64,000 bases of DNA. It comes from Pontivivens insulae (GTDB lineage: Bacteria > Pseudomonadota > Alphaproteobacteria > Rhodobacterales > Rhodobacteraceae). The notes below the pieces were generated by a model that was given only the letters and a program-made list of their open reading frames with translations, did not search any database and had not been told where the DNA came from. How positions within the stretch are numbered: the stretch's first letter is position 1; the number at the start of each line of letters is the position of its first letter. The translations under genes were made by a program, and so were the position numbers. Where the stretch lies: assembly GCF_900302495.1 (NCBI RefSeq), contig NZ_OMKW01000004.1, positions 186,001 to 250,000 of the forward strand, read 5' to 3'. This document shows positions 45,893 through 56,054 of this stretch, piece by piece.

Positions 45893-46809
45893 TCTGGCTT
45901 GATCCGCCCGAAATCGGGCGCGTCCGTATCCTGGCCGGCGTCCAGAATGCCACGCCGGATCGCACGCGTCCGCGTGAAATAGTCGTGGAGGTGATCGCCG
46001 TCCCCTTTGCGGATCGCGCGTTGCAGGGCAAACAGCTCCTCGGTGAAACGTCCTAAAATCTCCAGCGTGGCCGTTTCATTGTTCAAAAAGACATCACGCC
46101 ACATCGTCGGGTCAGAGGCCGCAATCCGTGTGAAATCGCGGAAACCCGCTGCGGAATATTTGATGACTTCGGAGTTGGTCACGCGGCGCAGATCGTCAGC
46201 AACACCGACCATGGTGTAGGCTATGATATGTGGCACATGTGAGGTGACGGCGAGCACGCGATCATGGTGCTCAGCATCCATCGTCTCGACCTTCGCCCCC
46301 ATCCCTTGCCAGAATGCGATATACCGCGACAGGTCCTCAGCATCTGTGTCCTCGGGGGGCGTGAGAAGGCAATAGCGGTTCTCATACAGTGTAGCAAAAC
46401 CTGCCTCGGGGCCCGAATGCTCGGTCCCTGCAAGCGGGTGAGCCGGGATAAATACGACATTATCAGGCAAGTGCGGCGCGACCGCTTCAATCACCGCCGC
46501 TTTGACTGAGCCCACATCCGACAGGACTGCACCGGATTTCAGGTGGGGCGCGATGTCTTCTGCGACGGACGCCATTGCGCCAACTGGAACACATAGAATG
46601 ACCAAATCTGCATCGGCTACGGCCTCTGCCGCGGTCTCAAAAACCTTATCTACCAGACCGATCCGAGCAGCTGTTTCGCGGGTTGCGGCACTGCGGGCGG
46701 TTCCTACGACCGTTTGCGCAAGCCCTCGGCGCTTGGCGGCAAGCGCAATTGATCCAGCGATCAGACCCAGCCCGATCAATGCAACCCGATTGTAAAGCGG
46801 TGCGCTCAT
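45889..46809 (-). CDS. tyrC: Prephenate/arogenate dehydrogenase
   Basis: 306 residues. NAD(P)-dependent oxidative decarboxylation towards tyrosine. Rossmann motif IGLGLIAGSIALAAKRRG (about 12-29) with no acidic residue right after the second strand, DVGSVKAAVIEAV and the substrate loop HPLAGTEHSGPEAG (about 128-141) are typical of the cyclohexadienyl/arogenate dehydrogenase family. Its ATG overlaps the hisC stop by four bases. The hisC-tyrC pair is common because HisC-type transaminases can also serve aromatic amino-acid synthesis. Confidence 0.93.
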   Translation of the reverse strand: MSAPLYNRVALIGLGLIAGSIALAAKRRGLAQTVVGTARSAATRETAARIGLVDKVFETAAEAVADADLVILCVPVGAMASVAEDIAPHLKSGAVLSDVGSVKAAVIEAVAPHLPDNVVFIPAHPLAGTEHSGPEAGFATLYENRYCLLTPPEDTDAEDLSRYIAFWQGMGAKVETMDAEHHDRVLAVTSHVPHIIAYTMVGVADDLRRVTNSEVIKYSAAGFRDFTRIAASDPTMWRDVFLNNETATLEILGRFTEELFALQRAIRKGDGDHLHDYFTRTRAIRRGILDAGQDTDAPDFGRIKPE

Positions 46810-47897
46810 CGCTCAGCCATGAATTGGGTCAGCGTGCGTGCAACGGCGCGCGTGGCACTTTCATCGCCAATCGTGATCCGCAGGCAGCCTGGCAAGTTGT
46901 AACCAGATACATCCCGCACAATCAGTCCTTTGGCCTTCAGCGCCATATCCGCAGCGTTTGCCGTGGCTTGATCGGCAAAGCGCACGCACAAAAAATTGCC
47001 GTGTGCAGGATCGCTTGGCAGTCCTGCCCGGGAAAGCTCACGCGCAAGCCATTCGCGCCAAATCTCATTCTGGATCACACAATGCTCGGTATATTCCACG
47101 TCGCGCACGGCAGCCTCGGCTGCGGCCAGCGCTGGCGAGGCAACATTAAACGGGCCGCGCACACGGTTGAGCACGTCAATAATCTCCGCCGAAGCATAGC
47201 CCCACCCCACCCGAAGGGAGCCGAGACCATAAACTTTCGAGAATGTTCTGGTCATGATCACGTTACGCGCCCCATCGACCAGAGCGATGCCCGGATCGTA
47301 TCCCGGCTCGCGCACGAACTCAGCATAGGCGCCATCGAGGACCAGCACGACATGTGGCGGCAAGCTTCGTGCCAGACGGTCAATTTCGCTTTGCGCGATC
47401 AGGGTGCCGGTGGGGTTGTTCGGATTTGCCAGGAAGACAAGGCGCGTGCGCTCCGTCACCGCACCCAGAATAGCGTCTATATCGGTCTTGCGTTCGTCTT
47501 CGGGAACAACCACAGGCGTTGCACCGGCGATCCGGCCGTAGATCGAGTACATCGCAAAGCCATGTTCAGTGTGGATCAATTCCGTGCCGGGCCCGGCATA
47601 GGCCTGACAGATCAGGCTCAAAATCTCGTCTGATCCCGCGCCGCAAACAATGCGGTCTGCATCCAGCTTGTAGATATCCGCAATCGCGCGGCGCAATGCT
47701 GTTTGCCCACCATCGGGATAAGTCGCCAGATCCCCGGCAACCTCCTTGTAGGCTTCAACCGCATTCGGTGAGGGTCCAAGCGGGTTTTCGTTCGACGACA
47801 GTTTGATCGGGCGATTGGCACCCGTGCCATGGCCACCATCGCCGCCGACATAGGGCGTTACATCAAGAATTCCGGGCTGTGGCTGCGGCGCAGTCAT
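46806..47897 (-). CDS. hisC: Histidinol-phosphate aminotransferase
   Basis: 363 residues, PLP fold-type I. LSSNENPLGPSPNAVEA near the N-terminus, the PLP lysine in RTFSKVYGLGSLRVGW (about 222-237), and ANPNNPTGT (about 157-165) are diagnostic. It transaminates imidazole-acetol phosphate in histidine synthesis. With tyrC next to it, a role with aromatic keto acids is likely too. It starts 36 bases after the alpha/beta-hydrolase stop. Confidence 0.93.
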   Translation of the reverse strand: MTAPQPQPGILDVTPYVGGDGGHGTGANRPIKLSSNENPLGPSPNAVEAYKEVAGDLATYPDGGQTALRRAIADIYKLDADRIVCGAGSDEILSLICQAYAGPGTELIHTEHGFAMYSIYGRIAGATPVVVPEDERKTDIDAILGAVTERTRLVFLANPNNPTGTLIAQSEIDRLARSLPPHVVLVLDGAYAEFVREPGYDPGIALVDGARNVIMTRTFSKVYGLGSLRVGWGYASAEIIDVLNRVRGPFNVASPALAAAEAAVRDVEYTEHCVIQNEIWREWLARELSRAGLPSDPAHGNFLCVRFADQATANAADMALKAKGLIVRDVSGYNLPGCLRITIGDESATRAVARTLTQFMAER

Positions 47898-47933
47898 GGG
47901 GCGTCACCTCGAACAATGGGTCGGTGCCCTGTC

Positions 47934-48878
47934 CTAGCCCGCAGCGTCAGCCATTTCCAGCGCTGACGCCTGCAAATGCCGCCGCAGGAAGGTCGCAGCC
48001 TGCGCAATCGCCTCATCAGCCTCAGGAATGCGGTGGTGGAAGTGATGCCAAGCATGTGGCGTGCGGGGCCAAAAGCGCAACTCAACATCCACACCACTGG
48101 CACTTAGCCGCGCTGACATTGCACGGGCGTCATCGGCCAGCATCTCAATTTCGCTCGCTTGGATCAGCACGGGGCAACAGCCAGCGAAGCTGCCATGGAT
48201 CGGGGACGCGCGGGGGTCGTCGGGAGATTGCCCGTCCAGATACCCGGCGGAGGCCTCCACTACGCGTTCGTAGGGCAGCATCGGATCGCGCCTTGCGTTG
48301 CTGCTGTAAGTCTCACCGCCCAAGGACAGGTCTGCCCAGGGACTGAACGTCGCCGCAGCGGCTGGGTAAGGTAAATCCTCCGACCCGCACAGATGCAGCA
48401 GGGCCAACACCAGACCACCTCCTGCACTGTCGCCTGCAAAGGCGATGTCATGGGCGTGATAGCCGCTCTGCAGCAAGTGACGATAGGCAGCGGCACAATC
48501 TTCGATCGCGGCGGGGAAGGGGTGTTCGGGTGCCAGTCGATATTCCGGCAGGAAAACACGCACCCCGCACCGCCGCGCCAATTCGGCTGCGAGGGACCGA
48601 TGGGTTGCAAGTCCGCCCGCACAATATGCGCCACCATGCAGAAAGAGGATAACCTGACCGCGCGGAGGCGTGCCATGGGTCAACCATTCCGCTTCGATCT
48701 TGCCCTCTGGCCCGGTTACCCATGCGGCATTGCGATGCGTTCCAGGAGGGACGTGCAGACTTCTCTCAGCCCGCCGCGCCATCGTCGCCCGCAACTCTCC
48801 AACATCCTGCACCTTGGCCAGCCACGGCTTTTCGAAGTTGCGCAGGATGAGGTTGAGTGCGGCCAGACGAAACGACAT
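47934..48878 (-). CDS. Alpha/beta-hydrolase of the hormone-sensitive-lipase group
   Basis: 314 residues, cytosolic esterase. Oxyanion-hole motif FLHGGAYCAGG (about 79-89), nucleophile motif GDSAGGG (about 149-155) and the C-terminal histidine in PRTPHAWHHF, with the acid before it. These enzymes hydrolyse short acyl esters; the substrate is not known. It begins two bases after the gshB stop, an operonic position without a clear metabolic link. Confidence 0.9.
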   Translation of the reverse strand: MSFRLAALNLILRNFEKPWLAKVQDVGELRATMARRAERSLHVPPGTHRNAAWVTGPEGKIEAEWLTHGTPPRGQVILFLHGGAYCAGGLATHRSLAAELARRCGVRVFLPEYRLAPEHPFPAAIEDCAAAYRHLLQSGYHAHDIAFAGDSAGGGLVLALLHLCGSEDLPYPAAAATFSPWADLSLGGETYSSNARRDPMLPYERVVEASAGYLDGQSPDDPRASPIHGSFAGCCPVLIQASEIEMLADDARAMSARLSASGVDVELRFWPRTPHAWHHFHHRIPEADEAIAQAATFLRRHLQASALEMADAAG

Positions 48879-48880
48879 GG

Positions 48881-49831
48881 TTAATTGCCCCGTCGCCGCT
48901 CGATCGCATCCCAGATTTTCGCGGTGATGTTGGTTTCGTCGAAGCGTTCTAGTTCCTGAATACCGGTTGGGGACGTCACGTTAATCTCTGTCAGCCAATC
49001 ACCGATCACGTCGATCCCAACAAAAATCTGCCCCTTTTCGCGCAATGTCGGGCCGATTGCTGCGCAGATCTCCCGATCCCGCTCCGTCAGTTCAACCTTC
49101 TCGGGGCGCCCGCCGACATGCATGTTGGAGCGTGTTTCACCTTCTGCCGGTACCCGGTTGATGGCACCGACCGGTTCGCCATCCACAAGTATGATCCGCT
49201 TGTCGCCGGCACTGACCGCTGGAAGGAACTTTTGCATGATCAACGGCTCACGATTGATCCCACCAAAAAGTTCGTGGAGCGAGGCAAGGTTGCTGTCACC
49301 CGGTTTCAGCCGAAACACCCCTGCGCCTCCGTTGCCGTAAAGCGGCTTCAGGATCACATCACCATGGGCCGCCCGGAACGCCTTCAGGGTCTCCAGATCA
49401 CGGGCGATCAGCGTGGGTGGGGTCAGATCCGGGAATTGTAGGACGAGCAACTTCTCGGGATAGTTGCGCACCCAGGTCGGATCGTTGACGACGAGTGTTT
49501 CTGGATGGATGAAGTCCAGCAGATGTGTCGTCGTGATGTAGCCCATGTCAAACGGGGGATCCTGCCGCAGCCACACGACGTCGAACGCGCCCAAGTCACG
49601 CCGCTCCATTGGGCCTGCGTCAAAGTGATTGCCGATTTCCCTGCGTAAAGTAACGGCCTGCCCGCGCGCCATGACACGACCTTCTTCCCAACTCAGTTGA
49701 TCGGGTGTGTAGTAAAAGAGGCTGTGCCCACGCGTTTGCGCCTCCTCCATGATCCGGAAAGAGCTGTCTGCGTTGATATCAACAGCGCCAAGCGGGTCCA
49801 TTTGCATCGCGACGGAAAGGGATTTGGCCAT
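48881..49831 (-). CDS. gshB: Glutathione synthetase
   Basis: 316 residues. Joins gamma-glutamylcysteine and glycine with ATP. It starts [21 protein letters not shown], has the central [21 protein letters not shown], the ATP-grasp loop [17 protein letters not shown] and the metal end motif [21 protein letters not shown]. All belong to the bacterial GshB family. In the same strand run as rsmI-yraN-BON. The gap to the BON gene is about 120 bases and could hold a promoter. Confidence 0.96.
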   Translation of the reverse strand: MAKSLSVAMQMDPLGAVDINADSSFRIMEEAQTRGHSLFYYTPDQLSWEEGRVMARGQAVTLRREIGNHFDAGPMERRDLGAFDVVWLRQDPPFDMGYITTTHLLDFIHPETLVVNDPTWVRNYPEKLLVLQFPDLTPPTLIARDLETLKAFRAAHGDVILKPLYGNGGAGVFRLKPGDSNLASLHELFGGINREPLIMQKFLPAVSAGDKRIILVDGEPVGAINRVPAEGETRSNMHVGGRPEKVELTERDREICAAIGPTLREKGQIFVGIDVIGDWLTEINVTSPTGIQELERFDETNITAKIWDAIERRRGN

Positions 49832-49953
49832 ATTGGGCCTCGCATTTGATCAGGCATTGGGTCCTGCGAGCAGGACGGTTCGCTTCAGCACCTGTGGCGG
49901 GGCGGCTACGCTTTCAATAGGCCGTCCCGCACGAAGACGTGCGCGTCTGCGGT

Positions 49954-50547
49954 TCAAATGCGGCGGCGTGGGTCATCCGCGAACAGCGCATGGCTGACCA
50001 CTTCGCGCACCCCGGAAACCGACGCCGCGATCTGCGTGATCTTTCGCAACTCCGCCTCGCTCTGCGCGATGCCCATGATATGTGCCACGCTATTCACCAC
50101 CTCGACATCGTAGTTCAGCAACGAAACATCAGGATCCTGTCCAACGAGCAGACGGATCGAGTTCGCGATGCGCACGTCGGTCGCGATTCCACTGATTGTG
50201 CGATCGGCGATTGAGATCTGGTTGGACACGTCGCGAACGTCGCGGACGCCCTGCGCGATCGCGCCTGCGCGTGCTTTCGCGGCCTCATTCGGCACGGCGC
50301 CGAGCAGGACGACACGCCCTTCCCAAACAGTCACCGAGACCTGCCGGGACAATTCCGCGCTTTCCTGAAAAAGCGCATCGTTGATCCGCAGGTCGATTTC
50401 GACATCTGTCGCCGCTTCGCCGGTCGAGCGGATCTGTGCGGAGGACAACGCGCCAGCGGCAACACCACCGACGAGAACGGGGCCACAGCCTGATGCGAGC
50501 AACGCACAGCATAGCGCGATTGTCGCAGTTGAGATTGGTTTGATCAT
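49954..50547 (-). CDS. BON-domain lipoprotein
   Basis: 197 residues. The signal peptide ends in LLASGC (Cys21). The mature protein has two BON domains (about 50-115 and 125-190) with VEIDLRINDALF, VTVWEGRVVLLGAVPN and VRIANSIRLLV-type strands, as in the envelope lipoproteins DolP/YraP and OsmY. These bind phospholipid and keep the outer membrane intact. A yraN gene lies immediately upstream, which matches the yraN-diaA-dolP order of gammaproteobacteria and the rsmI-yraN linkage. Start ATG 50547 after AGAGGTG. Confidence 0.92.
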   Translation of the reverse strand: MIKPISTATIALCCALLASGCGPVLVGGVAAGALSSAQIRSTGEAATDVEIDLRINDALFQESAELSRQVSVTVWEGRVVLLGAVPNEAAKARAGAIAQGVRDVRDVSNQISIADRTISGIATDVRIANSIRLLVGQDPDVSLLNYDVEVVNSVAHIMGIAQSEAELRKITQIAASVSGVREVVSHALFADDPRRRI

Positions 50548-50564
50548 GTCACACCTCTTTCGCC

Positions 50565-51017
50565 TCAAAAGGGCTGGGCATTCTCTATGATCTGGGTCGC
50601 GCCGTGCCTGTCGAGCAGAACGACGTCGAACCGAATGTCAGCATTGGTGCCCATGCCATGCATCAGCATATAGCTTTCCGCAGCACGCTCCAAGCGTGAC
50701 CATTGCCTTGGCATCACGGAATGTGCGGCTTCTTCGAGACTGCGTCGGGCCTTAACCTCGACAAAGACGGTTGTTGGCCCCTTCGAGACGACGAGGTCGA
50801 TATCACTTCCGCCATGATCCCGCGGCCCGCGCCATCGGCGGGCAATCACCCGATATCCACGGTTTTCATAAAGACGCGCAGCAGTGTCTTCGGCTGTCAG
50901 GCCGGTCTGATAGGCGCACTTGCCTCGGGTGGTCCGATGCGAAGGCTCCACGATCGGCTTTGGCTGGGGGCGGTCGAGCGCTGCAAAGAAATCCAGCTGT
51001 CTGCTGTGAAATGACAT
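50565..51017 (-). CDS. yraN: YraN/UPF0102 family endonuclease-like protein
   Basis: 150 residues. The PD-(D/E)XK-like core is seen as HGGSDIDLVV (Asp) and TVFVEVKARRS (Glu-x-Lys). Family members are small resolvase-like proteins often coded next to rsmI; their role is not settled. An N-terminal extension of about 30 residues (MSFHSRQLDFFAAL...) precedes the usual domain start at RGKCAYQTGLTAEDTAARLY. 17 bases before the BON gene. Confidence 0.9.
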   Translation of the reverse strand: MSFHSRQLDFFAALDRPQPKPIVEPSHRTTRGKCAYQTGLTAEDTAARLYENRGYRVIARRWRGPRDHGGSDIDLVVSKGPTTVFVEVKARRSLEEAAHSVMPRQWSRLERAAESYMLMHGMGTNADIRFDVVLLDRHGATQIIENAQPF

Positions 51018-51070
51018 TTCGGTGCTCCCAACCTCAAACCTCCCTCAGCATTCAAGCAATATCCTAACAT

Positions 51071-51919
51071 TTATCTAACGCGGCCGACCGCGAGCGCCAT
51101 TTGATAGGCCACTTTGCGCGGGATGCCCGTCTCTTCCTGAATCTGCTGTGCTGCGTCTTTCGTTGAGAGCGTTTTCAGCAACTCTGCAAGCCGGGCCCGG
51201 ATCGCCGCTTCGTCGACGTCCTGCGTGACGGGTGGACCGACGACGATCACAATTTCGCCTTTTGGCGGGCCCTCTGCGGCGAGTGTCTCTGCAAGCTCTT
51301 CCAATGATCCGCGTCGGACCTCCTCAAACTTTTTGGTCAATTCGCGGCAAATCGCGACCTGCCGCTTGCCGCCCAGCCGATCAGCCATTGCGCGCAAGGA
51401 TGCGGCCAGCCGCTTCGGGCTCTCGTAGAACACCAATGTCGAGGGAACCGCGGCCAGGGCCTGCAAGAAACTGTCGCGAGCCCCGGTCTTGGTCGGTGCG
51501 AAGCCTGCGAAATAGAACTGATCCGTTGGGGGGCCTGCCACTGATAAGGCCGCGAGCAAGGCGGAAGCCCCCGGTGCGCTGCGCACGACATGGCCCGCTT
51601 CCCGGACGTCGCGCGCAAGGGCATAGCCGGGATCGGCAATCAGGGGTGTTCCCGCATCAGAGGCGTAGGCAACGCTTTTTCCCTCCCCAAGTGCCGCCAG
51701 AAGGCGCGGTCGTTGTGCCGCGCCGTTGTGGTCGTGATAGGGAATCATAGGCCGGCCGGCCACCGGCACCCCGTGGATCTCCATCAGCCGACGCAAGGTG
51801 CGCGTGTCCTCTGCCGCCAGAACATCGGCCTCGCGCAGGATATCGAGTGCGCGCAACGTGATGTCAGCCGCCGTTCCGATCGGGGTCGCGACGAGATAGA
51901 GGGCCGGTTCAAGCGCCAT
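51071..51919 (-). CDS. rsmI: 16S rRNA (cytidine-2'-O)-methyltransferase
   Basis: 282 residues. Methylates 2'-O of C1402 of 16S rRNA. Tetrapyrrole-methylase fold: YLVATPIGTAADITLRALDIL (about 8-28), VLAAEDTRTLRRLM, YASDAGTPLIADPGYALAR and PGASALLAALSVAG are diagnostic. It heads the minus-strand run and is divergent from the LpoA-like gene. yraN follows 53 bases after the stop. Confidence 0.96.
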   Translation of the reverse strand: MALEPALYLVATPIGTAADITLRALDILREADVLAAEDTRTLRRLMEIHGVPVAGRPMIPYHDHNGAAQRPRLLAALGEGKSVAYASDAGTPLIADPGYALARDVREAGHVVRSAPGASALLAALSVAGPPTDQFYFAGFAPTKTGARDSFLQALAAVPSTLVFYESPKRLAASLRAMADRLGGKRQVAICRELTKKFEEVRRGSLEELAETLAAEGPPKGEIVIVVGPPVTQDVDEAAIRARLAELLKTLSTKDAAQQIQEETGIPRKVAYQMALAVGRVR

Positions 51920-52036
51920 TTCGGCCTCCGAATGGTGGCAATTTTCTACTTTATCGGATCAACTGCTGTTCTATATCGTGCCGAGTAACAATCTTGCCAT
52001 TCGGCATCGCATTTTAGCAGGATCGGAGACAGCATA

Positions 52037-53263
52037 ATGCGTATTTTGTCCAGCAGCGCCACAACGTTCCTACGGGGGGTCGCCGCAACCATCGCGCTTA
52101 CCGCCGTGGCGGCGTGTACCGCCCCCGTCGAGACAAGCACCGCCCCGGCGGCCCCCGTGGCCGAACCTGCCCCCGCCATCCTGGCGCCCGGTCAGATTGA
52201 TCCGAACGGCCCGGTGAACGTGGCCCTGCTGATCCCGTCGGGCGGCGCGGACGCGGAACGCAACGCCCTTGCGCAAAGCCTTGAAAATGCAGCGCGGCTT
52301 GCAATCGCAGATGCGCCCGATGTGACCGTCAATTTGCGCACCTATTCAACTGCTGGAGATCCCGCGCGGGCGACACAGGCTGCAAGTCAAGCGATCGTCG
52401 AAGGTGCGGACGTCCTGGTCGGGCCTCTGTTCTCTGCATCGGTCGCGGCGGCAGGGCCAATTGCACAGGCCGCCGGCGTGCCCGTTCTCAGCTTCTCGAA
52501 CAATTCCGCCGTCGCCGGCGCAAATGTCTATGTTCTGGGCAACACGTTTGAGAGCCGCGCCACGCGTCTCTTGTCTTATGCAGCTGCGAATGGTTTGCGC
52601 CGCACCGGCATCATTCACACGCAGGATGCGGAAGGAAATGCCGCACTCAATGCGGTGCGCACTGCCGCAAGCAGCACCGGGACGGATCTTGTGGCGACAA
52701 GTTCATACCCGCGCTCACGCGACGGTATCCCTGCGGCGGGACAGGCCTTCACCAATGCCATGACCTCAGCGGGCGTCAACAACCTCGTCATGTCGGATAG
52801 TGGCGCTGGTTTGGTCTATGCCTCCACATTCCTGCCGTTTCACGGGATGAATATGAGCGAAGTTCAGGTGATCGGCCTGCAAGACCTGTCTGACCGCGCC
52901 TTTGCATCCGAGCGGACATTGGAAGGGGCATGGTTCACAACACCGGATGCGGGACGTGCAGCCGCGTTCCAATCGCGCTATACCGCGCGCTATGGCACAT
53001 CGCCCCACGCGCTTGCGCCGATCGCATATGATGGCATCGCGGTCGTAACAGCACTGATGCAACAGGCCCGTGCCACCGGAAATGTTGACGCATTCGCGGC
53101 AACGAATTTGACGAGCCCCAGTGGTTTTACCGGGGTAGAGGGCGCGTTCCGCCTCACGCCGGGGGGCGGCAATGAGCGCGCACTTGCAATTATGGAAGTG
53201 ACCCGTGACGGACCCCAGCTTGTTGATCCCGCCCCAGGACGTTTCGGAGTCGCCGGTTTCTGA
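52037..53263 (+). CDS. LpoA-like penicillin-binding protein activator lipoprotein
   Basis: 408 residues. The signal peptide ends with ALTAVAAC (Cys30), then a Pro/Ala-rich tether, then a periplasmic-binding-protein fold of the leucine-binding/LppC type (about 55-400): VNVALLIPSGGADAERNALAQ, ADVLVGPLFSASVAAA, VPVLSFSNNSAVAG. In Proteobacteria such proteins stimulate PBP1A. The alphaproteobacterial members are usually named by domain only, so no symbol is given. The tail of the gene overlaps the glnD reading frame start by 59 bases if the first glnD start is used. Confidence 0.86.
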   Translation: MRILSSSATTFLRGVAATIALTAVAACTAPVETSTAPAAPVAEPAPAILAPGQIDPNGPVNVALLIPSGGADAERNALAQSLENAARLAIADAPDVTVNLRTYSTAGDPARATQAASQAIVEGADVLVGPLFSASVAAAGPIAQAAGVPVLSFSNNSAVAGANVYVLGNTFESRATRLLSYAAANGLRRTGIIHTQDAEGNAALNAVRTAASSTGTDLVATSSYPRSRDGIPAAGQAFTNAMTSAGVNNLVMSDSGAGLVYASTFLPFHGMNMSEVQVIGLQDLSDRAFASERTLEGAWFTTPDAGRAAAFQSRYTARYGTSPHALAPIAYDGIAVVTALMQQARATGNVDAFAATNLTSPSGFTGVEGAFRLTPGGGNERALAIMEVTRDGPQLVDPAPGRFGVAGF

Positions 53264-56036
53264 CCCGGCCATGACAGATCCGTCGGCCAGCCGCTTTGTG
53301 CTGGACGACGGAGCCGCCAGCCGCAACGCGCTGCAACATGCGTTGGAGCAGGCTGTAGCCGAGTGTGATGGTGCCGACGCGATTCGGCAGGCGATCATCA
53401 AAACACTTGTGGCTGAACAGGAGGCTCGACGAGCCGAGATTGCCGCAGCACTTGCCGAGGCACCTCTTTGTGGCCCTCAGGCTGCGAGAGCCTATTCCCG
53501 ACTTACGGATGTGATCGTCAGTGCAGCCCTTGATTCAGCGCTGCGCTGGCTTCATCCACGCCCCAATCCGACCGAGGGGGAGCGTATCGCCGTGCTAGCG
53601 GTCGGCGGTTTTGGCCGCGCCGAAATGGCCCCGTTCTCTGATGTCGATCTTCTGTTCCTGACGCCTTACAAGCAGACAGCGTGGGGTGAGAGCCTGATTG
53701 AGGCTGTGCTCTACATCCTTTGGGACTTGCGCCTGAAGGTCGGGCAGTCCGTGCGGACCGTGGATCAGTGCTTGCGACTGGGACGCGATGACATGACCAT
53801 CCGGACCACGCTACTGGAGCGGCGTCATATCTGGGGCGATAGCGACCTGTCTGCCGAACTGGATCAACGCATTTGGAACGACCTCTTTCGTGACACCGGC
53901 CCCGAATTCGTCGAAGCGAAACTGGCAGAGCGGGAAGCTCGGCATGAACGTAATGGCGGCACCCGATATCTCGTCGAGCCAAATGTGAAAGAATCAAAAG
54001 GGGGGCTGCGTGATCTGCAGACCCTCTTCTGGATCGAGAAGTATCTTTACGATGTCGAGGATCCGAAGGTCCTCGTCGAAAAGGGTGTCTTTACCGAAGA
54101 TGAGTTCGCGATCTTTTCCGCCGCCGAGAGCTTCCTTTGGTCGGTGCGGTGCCATCTCCATCTGACAGCCAATCGTGCTACGGAACATCTCAGCTTCGAC
54201 ATGCAGGTTGAGGTGGCGGCCGCGATGGGGTTCGTCGACGCTGACGGCCAGCGGGGTGTTGAGCGTTTCATGCAGGTCTACTTCCTGCACGCCCGCTCGG
54301 TCGGGGAACTCAGCCGAATTTTCCTGGTTTCACTGGAGGCCAAGCACATCAAGGCAAAGCCCGGCTTCGGTCAGGCGATCCGGAACATTTTCGGCCGGGA
54401 GCGCGACCGCACGCCAGAAGGGTTCGTGCTGGCAGATGGACGGTTGAACGTGGAGGACGAAGAGAAATTTCTCTCTGATCCCGTTAATCTCCTGCGCCTT
54501 TTCCAGATCGGGCTTGAGGCTGAAACGCTGATCCATCCCGCAGCGCTGCGCATGGCGACCGCCAATCTCGATCTGCTTGAACAGGTCCGGGAAGACGACC
54601 GTGCCAACCGCATCTTCCTCGATATCCTTTTGGGTAATACCAACCCGGAACGCGGTTTACGCCGAATGAACGAGACCGGCGTTCTGGGCGCATTCATCCC
54701 GGAATTCGGGCGCATCGTCGCGATGATGCAGTTCAACATGTATCACAGCTACACGGTGGATGAGCACACGATCACCTGTATCTCGGTCATGAGCCGGATC
54801 GAGCGGGGCAAGCTGGTCGATGAACTGCCCTACGCGACGGAAGTGATGGCAAAGGGCCTCAACCGCCGAGTGCTCTACGTCGCGATGCTGCTCCATGATA
54901 TCGGCAAAGGGCGGCCAGAGGATCATTCGATTATCGGGGCAGAGCTGGCGGCGGAAATCTGTCCCCGTTTGGGGCTGAATGAGGCGGATACCGATCTGGT
55001 TGTCTGGCTTGTTCGCCACCACCTGTTGATGAGCGATACGGCACAAAAACGCGATATTTCCGATCCCCGAACCGTTTCTGACTTCGCAAAAATCGTCGGG
55101 TCGCAGGAGCGTCTGAAACTGCTGCTGGTGCTGACCGTCTGCGACATCCGCGGCGTTGGCCCGAACACGTGGAACAACTGGAAGGCCGTGCTGCTGCGCC
55201 AGCTCTTTTCGGCGACACAGGACTATCTGACCGACGGCATCGACAGCCCGACCCGCCATCAGCGGGAGGAGGAGGCGAAAGAGGCGCTCTCCGCAGCTCT
55301 TTCCGACATGTCGGCAGAGGCGCGCGCGGCCGAGTTGGATCGTCACTACACGCCGTATTGGCTTGGTCTACAAACGGAAAGCCATGTCGGTGTGGCGCGG
55401 ATGATCGCGAATGTGAAGGACGACGCGATCGAAAGTGAATTCGTCGAAGAGCCGTCCCGCGACGCAACCCGCGTGACGTTCGTGAATGCGGATCATCCCG
55501 GCGTCTTTGCCCGCTTGGCCGGTGCACTTGCGCTTGTGGGCGCCAATGTTGTCGATGCGCGCACCTATACCACGTCCGACGGCTACGCGATTTCGGTGTT
55601 CTGGATTCAGGACATTGAGGGCAGCCCCTACGAATCTGCGCGCCTTCAACGTTTGCGCGCAACCGTGACGAAAACCCTGATGGGTGAAGTTGTGGCGCGC
55701 ACCGCTCTCGACCCGAAAGATAAGATCAAACGGCGCGAGCGGGAGTTCATCGTTCCAACAAATATCAGCTTCGACAATGCCGGTTCCGATCTGTTCACGA
55801 TCATCGAGGTTGATACACGCGACCGTCCCGGTTTGTTGCATGACCTCACCCGTGCTCTGGCCTCGGTTAACGTGAACATTTTCTCCGCCATCATCGCGAC
55901 CTATGGCGAACAGGCAGTCGACACGTTCTATGTGAAGGATCTGTTCGGTATGAAGCTGAACTCACCCAACAAGCAAAGGCAGATCGAGAACGCGGTTCAT
56001 GCTGCTGTGATGCGACGGCCAGAGGGGACGCGCTAG
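53205..56036 (+). CDS. glnD: [Protein-PII] uridylyltransferase/uridylyl-removing enzyme
   Basis: 943 residues. Senses glutamine and adds or removes UMP on PII proteins. Nucleotidyltransferase motif VGGFGRAEMAPFSDVDLLFL (about 123-142), HD domain with LLHDIGKGRPEDHS (about 563), and two C-terminal ACT domains (about 755-830 and 865-940) that bind glutamine. Two starts are possible: GTG 53205, which lies inside the preceding gene but has GGAAGTG upstream and retains an N-terminal LIPP segment, and ATG 53271, just after the preceding stop. In either case it is translationally close to the LpoA-like gene. Confidence 0.94.
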   Translation: MTDPSLLIPPQDVSESPVSDPAMTDPSASRFVLDDGAASRNALQHALEQAVAECDGADAIRQAIIKTLVAEQEARRAEIAAALAEAPLCGPQAARAYSRLTDVIVSAALDSALRWLHPRPNPTEGERIAVLAVGGFGRAEMAPFSDVDLLFLTPYKQTAWGESLIEAVLYILWDLRLKVGQSVRTVDQCLRLGRDDMTIRTTLLERRHIWGDSDLSAELDQRIWNDLFRDTGPEFVEAKLAEREARHERNGGTRYLVEPNVKESKGGLRDLQTLFWIEKYLYDVEDPKVLVEKGVFTEDEFAIFSAAESFLWSVRCHLHLTANRATEHLSFDMQVEVAAAMGFVDADGQRGVERFMQVYFLHARSVGELSRIFLVSLEAKHIKAKPGFGQAIRNIFGRERDRTPEGFVLADGRLNVEDEEKFLSDPVNLLRLFQIGLEAETLIHPAALRMATANLDLLEQVREDDRANRIFLDILLGNTNPERGLRRMNETGVLGAFIPEFGRIVAMMQFNMYHSYTVDEHTITCISVMSRIERGKLVDELPYATEVMAKGLNRRVLYVAMLLHDIGKGRPEDHSIIGAELAAEICPRLGLNEADTDLVVWLVRHHLLMSDTAQKRDISDPRTVSDFAKIVGSQERLKLLLVLTVCDIRGVGPNTWNNWKAVLLRQLFSATQDYLTDGIDSPTRHQREEEAKEALSAALSDMSAEARAAELDRHYTPYWLGLQTESHVGVARMIANVKDDAIESEFVEEPSRDATRVTFVNADHPGVFARLAGALALVGANVVDARTYTTSDGYAISVFWIQDIEGSPYESARLQRLRATVTKTLMGEVVARTALDPKDKIKRREREFIVPTNISFDNAGSDLFTIIEVDTRDRPGLLHDLTRALASVNVNIFSAIIATYGEQAVDTFYVKDLFGMKLNSPNKQRQIENAVHAAVMRRPEGTR

Positions 56037-56054
56037 GCGCGCTTCGGCTTGGCT

